The notes under the pieces were generated by a model. The model did not search any database and was not told where the DNA came from. It saw only the letters and a program-made list of their open reading frames with translations. The position numbers were made by a program, and so were the translations under genes. A stretch of DNA of 64,000 nt from CAYQNU01 sp964419055 (GTDB lineage Bacteria > Bacteroidota > Bacteroidia > Flavobacteriales_D > Parvicellaceae). Position 1 is the first letter of the stretch. Each line of letters opens with the position of its first letter. The stretch is taken from contig CAYQNU010000005.1 in the NCBI GenBank assembly GCA_964419055.1, forward strand, positions 1-64,000, read 5' to 3'. Shown here piece by piece: positions 1 to 9,568 of the stretch.

Positions 1-130
1 TTGCAATTGGATGGTTTTTGTTTTATAACATTTGTTCGCTCAAATAAATTTGGCTCACAAGCAAATTACATTAAAAGCTCGCGTAGTTAGAAGGATTGCC
101 TGACGGCTTTCCTTCTTTATCCTGTTCTCA
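1..130. repeat. Two-hairpin interspersed repeat, copy A
   Basis: The window opens inside a repeat that recurs at 1468, 1604 and 1752. Each unit starts with ttgcaattggatggttttt and later carries the imperfect inverted repeat agaaggattgcc / ggctttccttct. This copy ends differently from the others after about base 120, and it probably continues upstream of the window. It lies on the other side of the RhuM gene from the remaining copies, so that gene is bracketed by direct repeats. Confidence 0.8.
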
Positions 131-417
131 AAAAAAATCAAATGTTAAATCGAATTGTAGTAATTATTTACTAAATTTGATACGATAAAAAGATTTAGAA
201 CCTATCTATATTATTTGAATAATACTAAAAATTAATTTTTTGGTAAAATAAAAAAGAAAGGAAATGTTTGCAAAAAAGTTCCTTTTTAGAAAAGAAAATT
301 ACCACAATCTATTTGATTATTGTTAGTGCGTTAGTCTTATTATATACAAGTAGAATTGAATTGCTTTATCAATATTGAAATCAATTGACAAAATCGAATA
401 AAATTAGAGTTTAGAGA
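131..417. other. Non-coding leader region before the RhuM gene
   Basis: A very AT-rich stretch with no convincing reading frame. It presumably holds the promoter of the RhuM gene, but I see no clean TTG / TAnnTTTG pair, so I do not mark one. Confidence 0.5.
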
Positions 418-1401
418 ATGGGAAGTGACATTTTAATTTACAAAAATACCGAAGGTAATATTACAATTGGAGTCCAATTAGAGGAAGAAACTGTTTGGCT
501 AACTCAAGACCAAATGTCCACTTTATTTGGAAAAGCCAAATCTACCATAAATGAACATATAAAAAATATTTATGCTGAAAAAGAACTAGAAGAAGCATCT
601 ACTATGAAGAAATTCGGAAATTCCGAATTTCAGCAGAAAGCACCAAATTACTATAATTTAGATGTGATTATTTCGGTAGGTTATCGAGTTAAATCTTTGG
701 AGGGAACCCAATTTAGAATATGGGCAACACAGCGTTTACGTGAATATATAGTTAAGGGATTTACCTTAAATGATGATCGCTTTAAATCGGGTAATTCAAT
801 GAATTATTTCAATGAGCTCCAGGAAAGGATTCGGGAAATAAGAATTTCTGAAAAGTTTTTTTATCAAAAGATAAAGGATATTTACACTACCAGTATAGAT
901 TATGATCCAAAACACGAAAAAACCATTGAATTTTTCAAAATAGTTCAAAACAAGCTTCTTTGGGCAATAAGTGAACAAACAGCCGCAGAATTAGTTTACA
1001 GAAGAGTTGATGCCAATTTGCCCTTGTTGGGAATGCTTTCATATGATAAAAAACAAACATCTGCCATTAAAAAAACTGAAATTAGCATTGCCAAAAACTT
1101 TCTGAATGAAAGTGAATTAAAACTTTTAGGCTTGATAGTAGAGCAATACTTAGCATATGCAGAGACGATGGCTCAACAACAAACACCAATGTACATGAAA
1201 GATTGGATTGAGCGGTTAGACTCTCTATTAAAATTAAATGGCAGAGAATTGTTAACACATTCCGGCACTATAACTCATCAAATGGCATTAAACAAATCTG
1301 AAGATGAATATAAAAAATACAAGGAACAATTTCATGCAATAGAAAAAGAATCTAGTTTAAAGGAGTTAGAGGAAGATATAAAAAAGTTAAAGAAAAAGTA
1401 A
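418..1401 (+). CDS. RhuM-family virulence/accessory protein
   Basis: A 327-residue protein of the RhuM family, first named from a Salmonella pathogenicity island and common in accessory DNA of many bacteria. Its biochemical activity is not established. Residues 28-52 (VWLTQDQMSTLFGKAKSTIN) look like the helix-turn-helix-like start typical of the family. The central block contains the conserved GYRVKSLEGTQFRIWATQ stretch, and the C-terminus is a Lys/Glu-rich helix. The gene stands alone, with a shared repeat on both sides and tRNA-Arg nearby, which is typical of accessory DNA. No partner methylase, nuclease or toxin gene is visible in the window. Family assignment is firm; role is unknown. Confidence 0.88.
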   Translation: MGSDILIYKNTEGNITIGVQLEEETVWLTQDQMSTLFGKAKSTINEHIKNIYAEKELEEASTMKKFGNSEFQQKAPNYYNLDVIISVGYRVKSLEGTQFRIWATQRLREYIVKGFTLNDDRFKSGNSMNYFNELQERIREIRISEKFFYQKIKDIYTTSIDYDPKHEKTIEFFKIVQNKLLWAISEQTAAELVYRRVDANLPLLGMLSYDKKQTSAIKKTEISIAKNFLNESELKLLGLIVEQYLAYAETMAQQQTPMYMKDWIERLDSLLKLNGRELLTHSGTITHQMALNKSEDEYKKYKEQFHAIEKESSLKELEEDIKKLKKK

Positions 1402-1467
1402 AACTCGCTAATTAATTATTTTCGGATAACTGCCGTAAATGCTAAAAACTATAATGTTTCCTTCAAT

Positions 1468-1603
1468 TTGCAATTGGATGGTTTTTGTTTTACAGGACTA
1501 AAGTTGACTCACAAGCAAATTACATATAAAGCCAATTTAGTTAGAAGGATTGCCTAGCGGCTTTCCTTCATTATCCGAATTCCGAAAGCAAACCTTATCC
1601 AAT
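1468..1603. repeat. Two-hairpin interspersed repeat, copy B
   Basis: A 136-bp unit directly after the RhuM gene. It contains hairpin 1 (tcaatttgcaattgga) at its edge and hairpin 2 (agaaggattgcc, 4-base loop, ggctttccttc). It differs from copy C in a block around 1492-1502, where about twelve bases are missing. Together with C and D it forms a short tandem array. Confidence 0.85.
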
Positions 1604-1751
1604 TTGCAATTGGATGGTTTTTGTTTTATAACCTTTGTTTGCTCAAATAAATTTGGCTCACAAGCAAATTACTTAAAAGCCCTCCTAGTTAGAAGGATTG
1701 CCTAGCGGCTTTCCTTCTTTATCCGAATTCCGAAAGCAAACCTTATCCAAT
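1604..1751. repeat. Two-hairpin interspersed repeat, copy C
   Basis: A 148-bp unit, the most complete copy. It begins with the palindrome tccaatt-tgc-aattgga and carries the agaaggattgcc / ggctttccttct hairpin in the middle. It ends in the gaattccgaaagcaaacct spacer, which is shared with copy B. Confidence 0.85.
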
Positions 1752-1828
1752 TTGCAATTGGATGGTTTTTGTTTTATAACCTTTGTTTGCTCAAATAAAT
1801 TTGGCTCACAGGTTATAAAACAAAAACC
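1752..1828. repeat. Two-hairpin repeat, truncated copy D ending in an inverted segment
   Basis: Copy D follows the consensus until about 1809 and then stops abruptly. The next bases, ggttataaaacaaaaacc (1811-1828), are the reverse complement of ggtttttgttttataacc inside the same copy. The pair forms an 18-bp inverted repeat. The inverted half is also the T-rich tail of the tRNA-Arg terminator on the minus strand. Confidence 0.75.
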
Positions 1829-1856
1829 TCCATAAGCATAGCTTATGGAGGTTTGC
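1819..1856 (-). terminator. Intrinsic terminator of tRNA-Arg
   Basis: A perfect 14-bp stem (1824-1837 with 1841-1854) with an ATA loop. It is followed on the minus strand by ttgttttat, directly downstream of the tRNA gene. Confidence 0.85.
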
Positions 1857-1864
1857 TTTCTTAG

Positions 1865-1938
<74 letters not shown>

Positions 1939-2073
1939 GATTCTTTTTTCTAAGAGGGTGCAAAAATAGAAAAATATTTTGTTCTAATCGAAAAAAATAT
2001 TTTTTTATTTTTATTTGAACGCTTTTAAATTCAGAATGTATTCAATCAACGTTCACCCACAAAACACAGAACT

Positions 2074-4011
2074 ATGAAATCACAACAATTATTCAAAATT
2101 GGCTGCTTGGTAGCTTTTCTTTTCTTTTCAAGAACATTTTTCAGTCAATCCATAAGTGGAAACCTCAATTCCGAAGTTACAAAAGGTGCATTATCCTATG
2201 GAAATGTCGATATTTATAAAGGCGACAAACTCATCGCTACCGTTTTGACCGATAGGGCGGGTAATTTCAATGTGAAATTAGATACCGGTACGTATCGATG
2301 CGAAATTCAATATGCTGGATACGAAAAAATAGTCAAAGAAATAAATGTAAAAAATGATGAAAAAGCGGACTTTGAGCTAAAAGCGGACTCAAAAAGTAAA
2401 TACAAAGCGGTAACAACAAGCACAGTAACCACAAAAGAATATTCACGATCAGAAAAGAAATCCGGAGAGGCATACACGCTTTCTGCACCTTCCTACGCTG
2501 TTGGAGCATCCTACTCCATTGCAGAATCGGATGGATTTGGAAGAGCGTATGATTATGAAATCACTTCTGGTGAAGGTAGTTATCCTTCTTCACCGGGAAG
2601 TTCGGCTAAATCGGGCGTTTTAACAGCAGGTGAAATTAATGATTTTAGTAAATGGGAATTATGGAAAGATATTGTCAAAACAGAGTTATCTTCACTTGTG
2701 AATTTATGGAAAATTGCACCTAAAGGCCGATATGTTTTACAACTAATGTCTACAAGTGGACTCCCTTTAGTAGATGCTAAAGTAAAATTGTTAAATAAAT
2801 CAAATGGACTGCTTTTTCAAGCAAGAACCGACAATACAGGAAAGGCAGAATTATGGGCTACAATAGAATTGGATTCTTCAAAAATAAATGAAAAACTAAA
2901 TATTGAAGTGTTGTACAATGGAAAAACAGAAGTGATAAAAAATGCCAAACCCTTTAATAACGGAATCAATTATTTGAAATTAGAATCTGAATGTCAGCAA
3001 ATTAATAACGTAGACATAGCTTTTGTGGTTGATGCAACTGGGTCAATGGGCGATGAAATCAACTTTTTAAAAGCAGAACTTAATGAAGTTATTTTTCAAT
3101 CAAAAGAAATCAGCACTACCTTAAATTTCAATTTTGCAAGTGTCTTTTATCGTGATAAGGGTGATGAATACCTAACCAGAACGATGAATTTTAGTAGAAT
3201 CTTATCGGAATCCATTTCGTTTATTACCGATCAACGTGCAGGAGGGGGCGGAGATTATGAAGAAGCAGTAGAAGTGGGATTAGATTCTGCCATAAACAAA
3301 CTGTCTTGGAGCACAGAAGCTAGAGCCCGAATTTTATTTTTAATATTGGATGCTCCTCCCCATAATACTGCTGAAATCAGAACTAAATTACAAAAATCTA
3401 TGCGTGAAGCTGCCGAAAAAGGAATCAGAATTGTTCCATTAGTGGCAAGCGGTATCAATAAACCAACAGAATATTTAATGCGTTGTATGGCATTAGCAAC
3501 CAATGGAACGTATGTGTTTTTGACGGATCATAGTGGGGTAGGTGGGTCACATATTAAACCAACAACGGATAAATATGATGTAGAATTATTGAGTGAATTG
3601 ATGGTGCGTGTGCTTAAAAGCTATACTTATATGCCCGATTGCAATCAACAAATGCCCGAGTTGTATTTACCCTATGCAGATAATACCGTAATATATCCTG
3701 AACAGCAACAACCTTTAGTTTCAGATTCGTTGAAACCAAAAGCGGACAGTATTGTTCCAATCAAAACGCAAATAAGTTGGAATTTTTACCCGAACCCGAC
3801 TAGAGACATGGTCACTGTGGTAACTGATCGTGATGTAGAAGAATTGTATGTAACTGATTTAAGTGGTAAAGCGTTGCAAATCATCTATAAATTGCAAAAA
3901 GATTCTCCAGTAAGAATCGATTTAAGTGACTATCCATCAGGAATTTATTTATTGAGATATCCAATTGATAAATTGTGGATTACAGGAAAAGTAGTACTGA
4001 TGCGTAATTAA
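2074..4011 (+). CDS. Secreted von Willebrand A protein with T9SS sorting domain
   Basis: A 645-residue exported protein. Residues 1-25 are a signal peptide. About 28-108 resemble a carboxypeptidase-regulatory-like beta-sandwich. About 311-525 form a von Willebrand factor A domain with the MIDAS motif DATGSMG near residue 320. Residues 567-645 are a type IX secretion C-terminal sorting domain (FYPNPTRDMV at its start, SGIYLLR near its end). Family knowledge predicts export through the Sec and T9SS machineries to the cell surface or medium. The VWA domain suggests metal-dependent protein or ligand binding, but the partner is unknown. The gene appears monocistronic, with a terminator 38 bases downstream. 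Confidence 0.9.
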   Translation: MKSQQLFKIGCLVAFLFFSRTFFSQSISGNLNSEVTKGALSYGNVDIYKGDKLIATVLTDRAGNFNVKLDTGTYRCEIQYAGYEKIVKEINVKNDEKADFELKADSKSKYKAVTTSTVTTKEYSRSEKKSGEAYTLSAPSYAVGASYSIAESDGFGRAYDYEITSGEGSYPSSPGSSAKSGVLTAGEINDFSKWELWKDIVKTELSSLVNLWKIAPKGRYVLQLMSTSGLPLVDAKVKLLNKSNGLLFQARTDNTGKAELWATIELDSSKINEKLNIEVLYNGKTEVIKNAKPFNNGINYLKLESECQQINNVDIAFVVDATGSMGDEINFLKAELNEVIFQSKEISTTLNFNFASVFYRDKGDEYLTRTMNFSRILSESISFITDQRAGGGGDYEEAVEVGLDSAINKLSWSTEARARILFLILDAPPHNTAEIRTKLQKSMREAAEKGIRIVPLVASGINKPTEYLMRCMALATNGTYVFLTDHSGVGGSHIKPTTDKYDVELLSELMVRVLKSYTYMPDCNQQMPELYLPYADNTVIYPEQQQPLVSDSLKPKADSIVPIKTQISWNFYPNPTRDMVTVVTDRDVEELYVTDLSGKALQIIYKLQKDSPVRIDLSDYPSGIYLLRYPIDKLWITGKVVLMRN

Positions 4012-4048
4012 CAGGAGCCAATAGCTATCTGATCAAATTAAATAATAA

Positions 4049-4072
4049 AAAGGAGTTCGAAAGAACTCCTTT
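4049..4072. terminator. Bidirectional terminator between the VWA gene and trkA
   Basis: A 10-bp stem, aaaggagttc with gaactccttt, closed by a GAAA tetraloop. It has T-rich tails on both strands and sits between two convergent genes. Confidence 0.9.
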
Positions 4073-4073
4073 T

Positions 4074-4760
4074 TTATTTTTCTGAAATGAATTGAGTGAT
4101 TTTTTTATTATTTCCATACATAACCAAAAGATCGCCTTTTTCCAACATTAAATCGGGTCCACATATTCCTTGTGCTTTTTTAATGATTTGTTCTTTCCCG
4201 AATATACTTTTTACTTGTGAAGGTCTCAATATGGTTATTACCAATAAATTGTATTTATCTTGAATATTGATTTGCCCCAACATTTTACCTACATATCTGC
4301 TGGGTACATTTACCTCAACAACGCTATCAATGTCGGTTAATTCAAAAGAATCAACAACGCCTTCTAAACATAATTTTTTAGCCAAACGTTCTGCTGTTTC
4401 TTCCTCTGGATGCACGATTTCATCCACTCCAATAGCTCTAATTACATTTTCATGTAAAGAGTTTATCGAACGACTGATTAACCGCTTTACATTTAAGTTT
4501 TTTAATAATGCTGTTACCATAATATTAGCGCTTTGGTTTTCACCAATGGCTACAATGGCCACATCGGTGTCACCTAACGGAAGTCCTCTAAAGGTGAATT
4601 CATCCGTTGCATCTAAACAAATGGTATGTGTGATTTTTTCTTTGAGTGCTTCCACTTTATTCATACTGGAATCAACACCAATTACTTCGTTTCCTTCAGC
4701 AGTTAATTTCTCTGCCAACGATGCTCCAAAACTTCCTAATCCTACGATTAAATATTTCAT
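4074..4760 (-). CDS. trkA: Trk potassium uptake regulatory subunit TrkA
   Basis: A 228-residue cytoplasmic gating subunit of the Trk/Ktr potassium transporter. It starts with a Rossmann nucleotide-binding motif (VGLGSFG near residues 6-12, acidic VDSS at the end of strand 2). The RCK_N domain runs to about residue 125 and a TrkA_C domain fills 140-226. The single RCK unit makes it the short KtrA-like form rather than the duplicated E. coli type. It lies 12 bp downstream of trkH on the same strand, so the two are almost certainly one operon. It is predicted to bind NAD(H) or adenine nucleotides and control the channel. Confidence 0.93.
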   Translation of the reverse strand: MKYLIVGLGSFGASLAEKLTAEGNEVIGVDSSMNKVEALKEKITHTICLDATDEFTFRGLPLGDTDVAIVAIGENQSANIMVTALLKNLNVKRLISRSINSLHENVIRAIGVDEIVHPEEETAERLAKKLCLEGVVDSFELTDIDSVVEVNVPSRYVGKMLGQINIQDKYNLLVITILRPSQVKSIFGKEQIIKKAQGICGPDLMLEKGDLLVMYGNNKKITQFISEK

Positions 4761-4772
4761 ATGTTCAATAAA

Positions 4773-6548
4773 TTAATTTATGGTAATATCTTCTGATGGA
4801 TAGCGATAATTTACATGTTTTACTTTTCTGATAATGGCTATTAAAACGGTCAACATGCTCACTCTTCCAATGAACATTATCGCAATTAAAATAATTTTAC
4901 TACCGGCAGATAATCCAGCCGTTATTCCAACACTCAATCCCACTGTACTGAATGCCGAAAAACACTCAAATGCTATACTCAATAAATCGGTGTAAGGGTC
5001 AAAATAAACCATCCCTAGAATACCAAATCCAATAACAATCAACGATAAACTAATTGTTGCAAAGGCTCTTCTCACTGAAATATCAGCTATTTCTCGTCTA
5101 AAAACTTCTATTTTAGTTTTTCCCTTGGCTAAACTTATAAAATTCATAGTGGCGACTGCAAATGTGCTGGTTTTTATACCACCACCCGTTGATGCTGGAG
5201 AAGCTCCAATGAACATGAGCAATATGGTAATTAAAATCGTAGAAACATTCATCGATGTCATATCGATTGTGTTAAACCCAGCCGTACGAGGTGTCGTAGC
5301 ACCAAAAAAGGCGGTTACAAATTTCCCGAATCCATCATGTTCAACCAAAGAATTGTTGTATTCAGTAATAAAAAAAAGTAAGGTACCAATTACCGTTAAT
5401 GACAAAGTAGTAATCAAAGTAATGCGACTATTTATATTTAATACCCAAGGTTTGTATTGCAACTTGGTGCGATTAGAAATGGATAAAAATGTATTTCTAA
5501 TAAAATATTTAAAATAGCCTATGACGTTAACTATAATTGGAAAGCCTAACCCTCCGAATACAAATAAGCCAATTAAAATGAGGTGCAACGAATAATTAAA
5601 TTGATATCCGAACTCATACATACCATTTGTTAAAGTTGAAAAACCAGCATTACAAAAAGCAGAAATGGCGTGAAAAGCTGAAAAGAATACGCGTTCATAA
5701 AAGCTAGGCAATAATGCACTGTCTAATTGGAAATAGATGAATAATGCTCCTGTAAATTCAATTAAAAAGGTTATTAGAATGATTTTTTTTAAGGTATTAA
5801 ACACTTCTCCAATTTGTTTGGTGTTGTTCACATCGCTCATCATCAATTGACTTTCGAAAGAGGAACCACCTTTAAAAAAATAACTAAAGTAACTTGCAAA
5901 AGTAAGTATACCTAAACCACCCACTTGAATTAAACCCATAATGATCACTTTACCGAAATCAGTAAAATAAGTGGCTGTATCAACCACAATTAATCCAGTT
6001 ACACAAACTGCACTGGTAGAAGTGAACAACGCATCAAGAAAAGAAATGCCTGAATGAGTTGCATTGGGCAGCATCAATAACAATGCACCCAAAAAGATTA
6101 TGGTTAAAAAGCTTAAAATAAAAAGCTGAGCAGGATTTAAAGTCGAACGTTTAAGTTGGATATTTCGCACAGCAAATTCTCTAACAAATACTAAAAAAAC
6201 ACCAAATCTAACCCAATTAGCGCTGCTCAAGAAATCAAGAAAATATAACGAATCTTTTGGGAATAAATTAACAATGAAAATCAGCATAATAAACAATATA
6301 CTGATCGCATCAAAAGTGATTATGTTTTTGGTTATTTTGAAATATTGAAAACGATATCTCAAAAAAGTAGCACCAATTTCACTACCCAATACAATAAAAT
6401 AAAAGTAGGTTAAAAACCGGGTGAAATCATAAGATGTGTTTATGCCGTAATCATAAAACAAAAGTAAAAAACTCAATACACTGATTCCAAAAACTACTTT
6501 GTAGTAATTTTCAATTGCTTTTGAAACAGTATTACGAAAACGCTCCAT
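4773..6548 (-). CDS. trkH: Trk-type potassium transporter membrane subunit TrkH
   Basis: A 591-residue polytopic membrane protein. The four K+ channel-like repeats are recognisable from their filter loops, including TSTSAVCVTGL, GATTPRTAGFN and SAFSTVGLSVG. A conserved SPASTGGGIKTST segment lies before the last membrane pair. The N-terminus carries extra helices (about 1-130) before the Trk core. It is the pore of the K+ uptake system gated by the neighbouring TrkA. Confidence 0.95.
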   Translation of the reverse strand: MERFRNTVSKAIENYYKVVFGISVLSFLLLFYDYGINTSYDFTRFLTYFYFIVLGSEIGATFLRYRFQYFKITKNIITFDAISILFIMLIFIVNLFPKDSLYFLDFLSSANWVRFGVFLVFVREFAVRNIQLKRSTLNPAQLFILSFLTIIFLGALLLMLPNATHSGISFLDALFTSTSAVCVTGLIVVDTATYFTDFGKVIIMGLIQVGGLGILTFASYFSYFFKGGSSFESQLMMSDVNNTKQIGEVFNTLKKIILITFLIEFTGALFIYFQLDSALLPSFYERVFFSAFHAISAFCNAGFSTLTNGMYEFGYQFNYSLHLILIGLFVFGGLGFPIIVNVIGYFKYFIRNTFLSISNRTKLQYKPWVLNINSRITLITTLSLTVIGTLLFFITEYNNSLVEHDGFGKFVTAFFGATTPRTAGFNTIDMTSMNVSTILITILLMFIGASPASTGGGIKTSTFAVATMNFISLAKGKTKIEVFRREIADISVRRAFATISLSLIVIGFGILGMVYFDPYTDLLSIAFECFSAFSTVGLSVGITAGLSAGSKIILIAIMFIGRVSMLTVLIAIIRKVKHVNYRYPSEDITIN

Positions 6549-6643
6549 TTAAATTAAATCAAAGCGCAAGATTACGAAAAAGTCCAATCAATAAATGTTA
6601 AAAGAGAATATTAATTAACAAAAACAGTTAATAAACTTCTACC

Positions 6644-7030
6644 TTAATTGAAACAATTAATGTCATCACAGCAACTTCCACCACCCAAAATGGATGAGGT
6701 ATCTCCTTTAACCGGCAACCCTTTTTTGACCCATTTGTTCAATCCTCCTTTTAAGATAATTAAATCTTCAAATCCTTTTTGAATGAGAAAATCAGCAGCA
6801 CTCAAACTTCTGTTACCTCCTTTGCAAGCAATAATGATTTCAGCGTCTCGAGGAATTTCAGTATATCTTTTATCTAATTCACTTAAAGGAATGTAAAGTA
6901 CATGAGGTAAATCAAAAATAAGTTCTTGAATTTCTTCATTTTCACGTACATCCAATAACAAGTTGTCTTTTAATAAAAAAGTGTAGGCTTCCGTTACGCC
7001 AAATTCCGGCACCAATTGTTTAGTTTCCAT
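6644..7030 (-). CDS. Rhodanese-like domain protein
   Basis: A 128-residue single rhodanese domain. The active-site loop CKGGNR is visible near residue 70, with the catalytic cysteine and closing arginine in the usual C-x4-R spacing. The N-terminal LLDVRENEE strand is also typical. A short tail contains GGGSCCDDINC, three cysteines that could bind a metal or take part in persulfide relay; this is inference. Single-domain rhodaneses usually carry sulfane sulfur. The gene is isolated, with no sulfur-metabolism neighbour. Confidence 0.88.
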   Translation of the reverse strand: METKQLVPEFGVTEAYTFLLKDNLLLDVRENEEIQELIFDLPHVLYIPLSELDKRYTEIPRDAEIIIACKGGNRSLSAADFLIQKGFEDLIILKGGLNKWVKKGLPVKGDTSSILGGGSCCDDINCFN

Positions 7031-7184
7031 TTTTTTTGAATTTTTATTTTCAAATCAAATGTGCAACAAATTAGATTGCTAGCAAATGACTTTTGTCATA
7101 TAAATTGAATTTATTCATCATAAATTCAAGGTGGGTTTAATCACAAAATTCAGTCGGTAGTTTCAAGTTAATAAAAATACGGAG

Positions 7185-7192
7185 TATCTTTG
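7185..7192 (+). promoter_or_regulatory. Candidate -7 promoter element of uvrB
   Basis: The sequence TATCTTTG matches the Bacteroidota -7 consensus TAnnTTTG and ends four bases before the uvrB ATG. The upstream -33 TTTG is weak (TTTC at 7161). If used, the mRNA would have almost no leader. Confidence 0.5.
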
Positions 7193-7196
7193 CCTT

Positions 7197-9215
7197 ATGG
7201 ATTTTAAATTAGTTTCAGAATTTGTGCCTACTGGCGATCAACCCGAAGCCATTGAGCAATTGGTAAAAGGTGTAAATGAAAATGCTCCTCATCAAACGCT
7301 TTTAGGGGTAACGGGTTCGGGTAAAACGTTTACTGTGGCCAACGTAATTGCCCAAACGGGTAAACCAACCTTGGTGCTTTCCCATAATAAAACCTTGGCA
7401 GCACAATTATACAGTGAATTTAAAGCTTTTTTTCCTGAAAATTCAGTGGAGTATTTTGTTTCGTACTATGATTATTATCAACCGGAGGCTTATTTACCTG
7501 TTTCAGATACTTATATTGAAAAAGATTTAGCCATAAACGATGAAATAGAAAAACTCCGATTAAGTACTACAGCAGCTTTATTGTCAGGCAGGAGAGATGT
7601 TATTGTGGTTTCTTCCGTATCTTGTATTTACGGTATGGGAAACCCTGAGGATTTTAAAAATGGGGTAACTTTTATCCATGTTGGTCAAGTGGTGCCAAGG
7701 AATAAGTTTTTACATCGATTGGTTGAGAATTTATATACACGTACTACAGCTGATTTTACTCGAGGTAATTTTAGAGTAAACGGAGATACCGTAGATATTT
7801 ATTTGGCTTATTTGGATATTGCCGTTAGAGTAAGTTTTTGGGGGGATGAAATTGAACGTATAGAAACCTTTGATCCTATTAATAATTCTGTTTTTCAATC
7901 GTTTAGAGATTATTCAATTTATCCTGCTAATATATTTGTAACCAGTAACGAGTCCGTTAAAAATGCCATTGTACGTATTCAGGATGACTTAGTAGCACAA
8001 ATTGAGTATTTGAAGGATGTAGGTAAACATCTTGAAGCTAAACGCTTGCTCAGTAGGGTAGAATTGGATTTGGAAATGATGCGTGAATTGGGTTATTGTT
8101 CTGGAATTGAGAATTACTCGCGCTATTTTGATGGAAGAAAAGAAGGAATGCGTCCCTTCTGCTTGATTGATTATTTTCCTGAAGACTTTTTAATGGTGAT
8201 TGACGAAAGTCACGTAACTATTTCACAAATAAAAGCCATGTATGGAGGCGATCGTTCAAGAAAAATAAATTTAGTTGAATACGGTTTTAGATTACCATCT
8301 GCTTTAGATAATAGACCTCTGAAATTTGAAGAGTTTGAATACATGCTCAAGCAAACAATCTACGTAAGTGCTACACCAGCCGATTATGAGTTGGAAAAAT
8401 CAGAAGGAGTTATTGTAGAACAATTGGTAAGACCAACAGGATTATTAGATCCCATTATTGAAGTACGTCCTTCTTTGAATCAAATTGATGATTTGATAGC
8501 CGAAATCAATCAAGTAGTTGATCAAGATGAACGCGTTTTGGTGACTACTCTTACCAAACGAATGGCTGAAGAAGTGGATTTGTATTTTGCGCGTATTGGT
8601 ATTCGAAGCCGTTATATTCATAGTGATGTGGATACGTTGGATCGTGTTCAAATATTAAATGATTTAAGAAACGGTTTGTTTGACGTATTGATAGGTGTTA
8701 ATTTGCTTCGTGAAGGATTGGATTTACCAGAAGTTTCATTAGTAGCTATTTTAGATGCGGATAAAGAAGGTTTTTTGCGTTCCGAACGAGCTTTAGTGCA
8801 AACCGTTGGTCGTGCCGCTAGAAATGTAAACGGTAGAGTAATTTTTTATGCGGACAAAATTACCAACTCTATGCGTAAAACCATGGACGAAACCAGCCGA
8901 AGACGTGAACGCCAGATTACTTATAACTTGGAACACAATATGGTACCTACACCGTTGAATAAAACGATAAATAATTCACTTAAGTCGCACAAAATTCATC
9001 CTACCGATGTTCCCTATATGATTGATCACGAAATCAGTATAGCAGCAGATCCTGTTGTTAAATTCATGAATAGAGAGGAATTGGAAGCTGCAATTAAAAG
9101 TATTCAGTCTAAAATGGAGTTTCAGGCCAAAAAGGAAAACTTCTTGGAAGCGGCAAGTTTGCGTGATGAATTATTTGGCTTAAAGAAACTATTGATTGAA
9201 AAGTTTGATGAATGA
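7197..9215 (+). CDS. uvrB: Excinuclease ABC subunit B
   Basis: A 672-residue nucleotide-excision-repair helicase of normal length. Walker A GVTGSGKT lies at about 37-44. The damage-probing beta-hairpin carries YYDYYQPEAYLP near residue 95. Helicase motifs DESHVT, LREGLDLPEV and QTVGRAARN follow in order. The C-terminal UVR motif (about 632-667) is the UvrA/UvrC contact. It works with UvrA to load on damaged DNA and with UvrC to cut it; neither partner gene is in the window. The gene is monocistronic. Confidence 0.98.
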   Translation: MDFKLVSEFVPTGDQPEAIEQLVKGVNENAPHQTLLGVTGSGKTFTVANVIAQTGKPTLVLSHNKTLAAQLYSEFKAFFPENSVEYFVSYYDYYQPEAYLPVSDTYIEKDLAINDEIEKLRLSTTAALLSGRRDVIVVSSVSCIYGMGNPEDFKNGVTFIHVGQVVPRNKFLHRLVENLYTRTTADFTRGNFRVNGDTVDIYLAYLDIAVRVSFWGDEIERIETFDPINNSVFQSFRDYSIYPANIFVTSNESVKNAIVRIQDDLVAQIEYLKDVGKHLEAKRLLSRVELDLEMMRELGYCSGIENYSRYFDGRKEGMRPFCLIDYFPEDFLMVIDESHVTISQIKAMYGGDRSRKINLVEYGFRLPSALDNRPLKFEEFEYMLKQTIYVSATPADYELEKSEGVIVEQLVRPTGLLDPIIEVRPSLNQIDDLIAEINQVVDQDERVLVTTLTKRMAEEVDLYFARIGIRSRYIHSDVDTLDRVQILNDLRNGLFDVLIGVNLLREGLDLPEVSLVAILDADKEGFLRSERALVQTVGRAARNVNGRVIFYADKITNSMRKTMDETSRRRERQITYNLEHNMVPTPLNKTINNSLKSHKIHPTDVPYMIDHEISIAADPVVKFMNREELEAAIKSIQSKMEFQAKKENFLEAASLRDELFGLKKLLIEKFDE

Positions 9216-9568
9216 TATTTTATTCCTTCAAATACGTACTAAAGTAATTTAGTTTAGAAAAATAAATTTGAATGAAACGTAAATTTAAGTGTGCGTAGGC
9301 CTGACGAAAAGGCGGGCCAGCGATGGCTGTGAATGCTAGGTTTGTATTATTTTCAAAAAATGTGAGAAGGTATGAGCGGGTCACCAATTTTCAGAAAATA
9401 AACAAAACAAGCAGAGTGGGTCGAACCATCTTTTCGTCTTGATTTTTTGTTACTTTTTTTCAAGAAAAAAGTTAGAAGAAATAGTACTTCAATTTTATTT
9501 ACTTTATTAAAATTACCTTAAATTTTATTTTGAAGGTACAGTATGAAGCAATTTAAAATCGTTTTTAA
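9216..9568. other. Intergenic region with a GC-richer, repeat-like patch
   Basis: There is no gene-like reading frame. From about 9285 to 9345 the composition becomes clearly GC-richer than its surroundings (tgacgaaaaggcgggccagc). From 9415 to 9480 there is a segment with cttttttcaagaaaaaagtt, a small inverted repeat. Such patches resemble interspersed repeats or remnants of a lost element. I cannot tell which without other copies from the genome. Confidence 0.4.

Noticed and set aside
1468..1828. Integron attC cassette array
   Set aside because: The units lack recognisable R' and R'' core sites in the expected paired positions, and no integron integrase is visible in the window.
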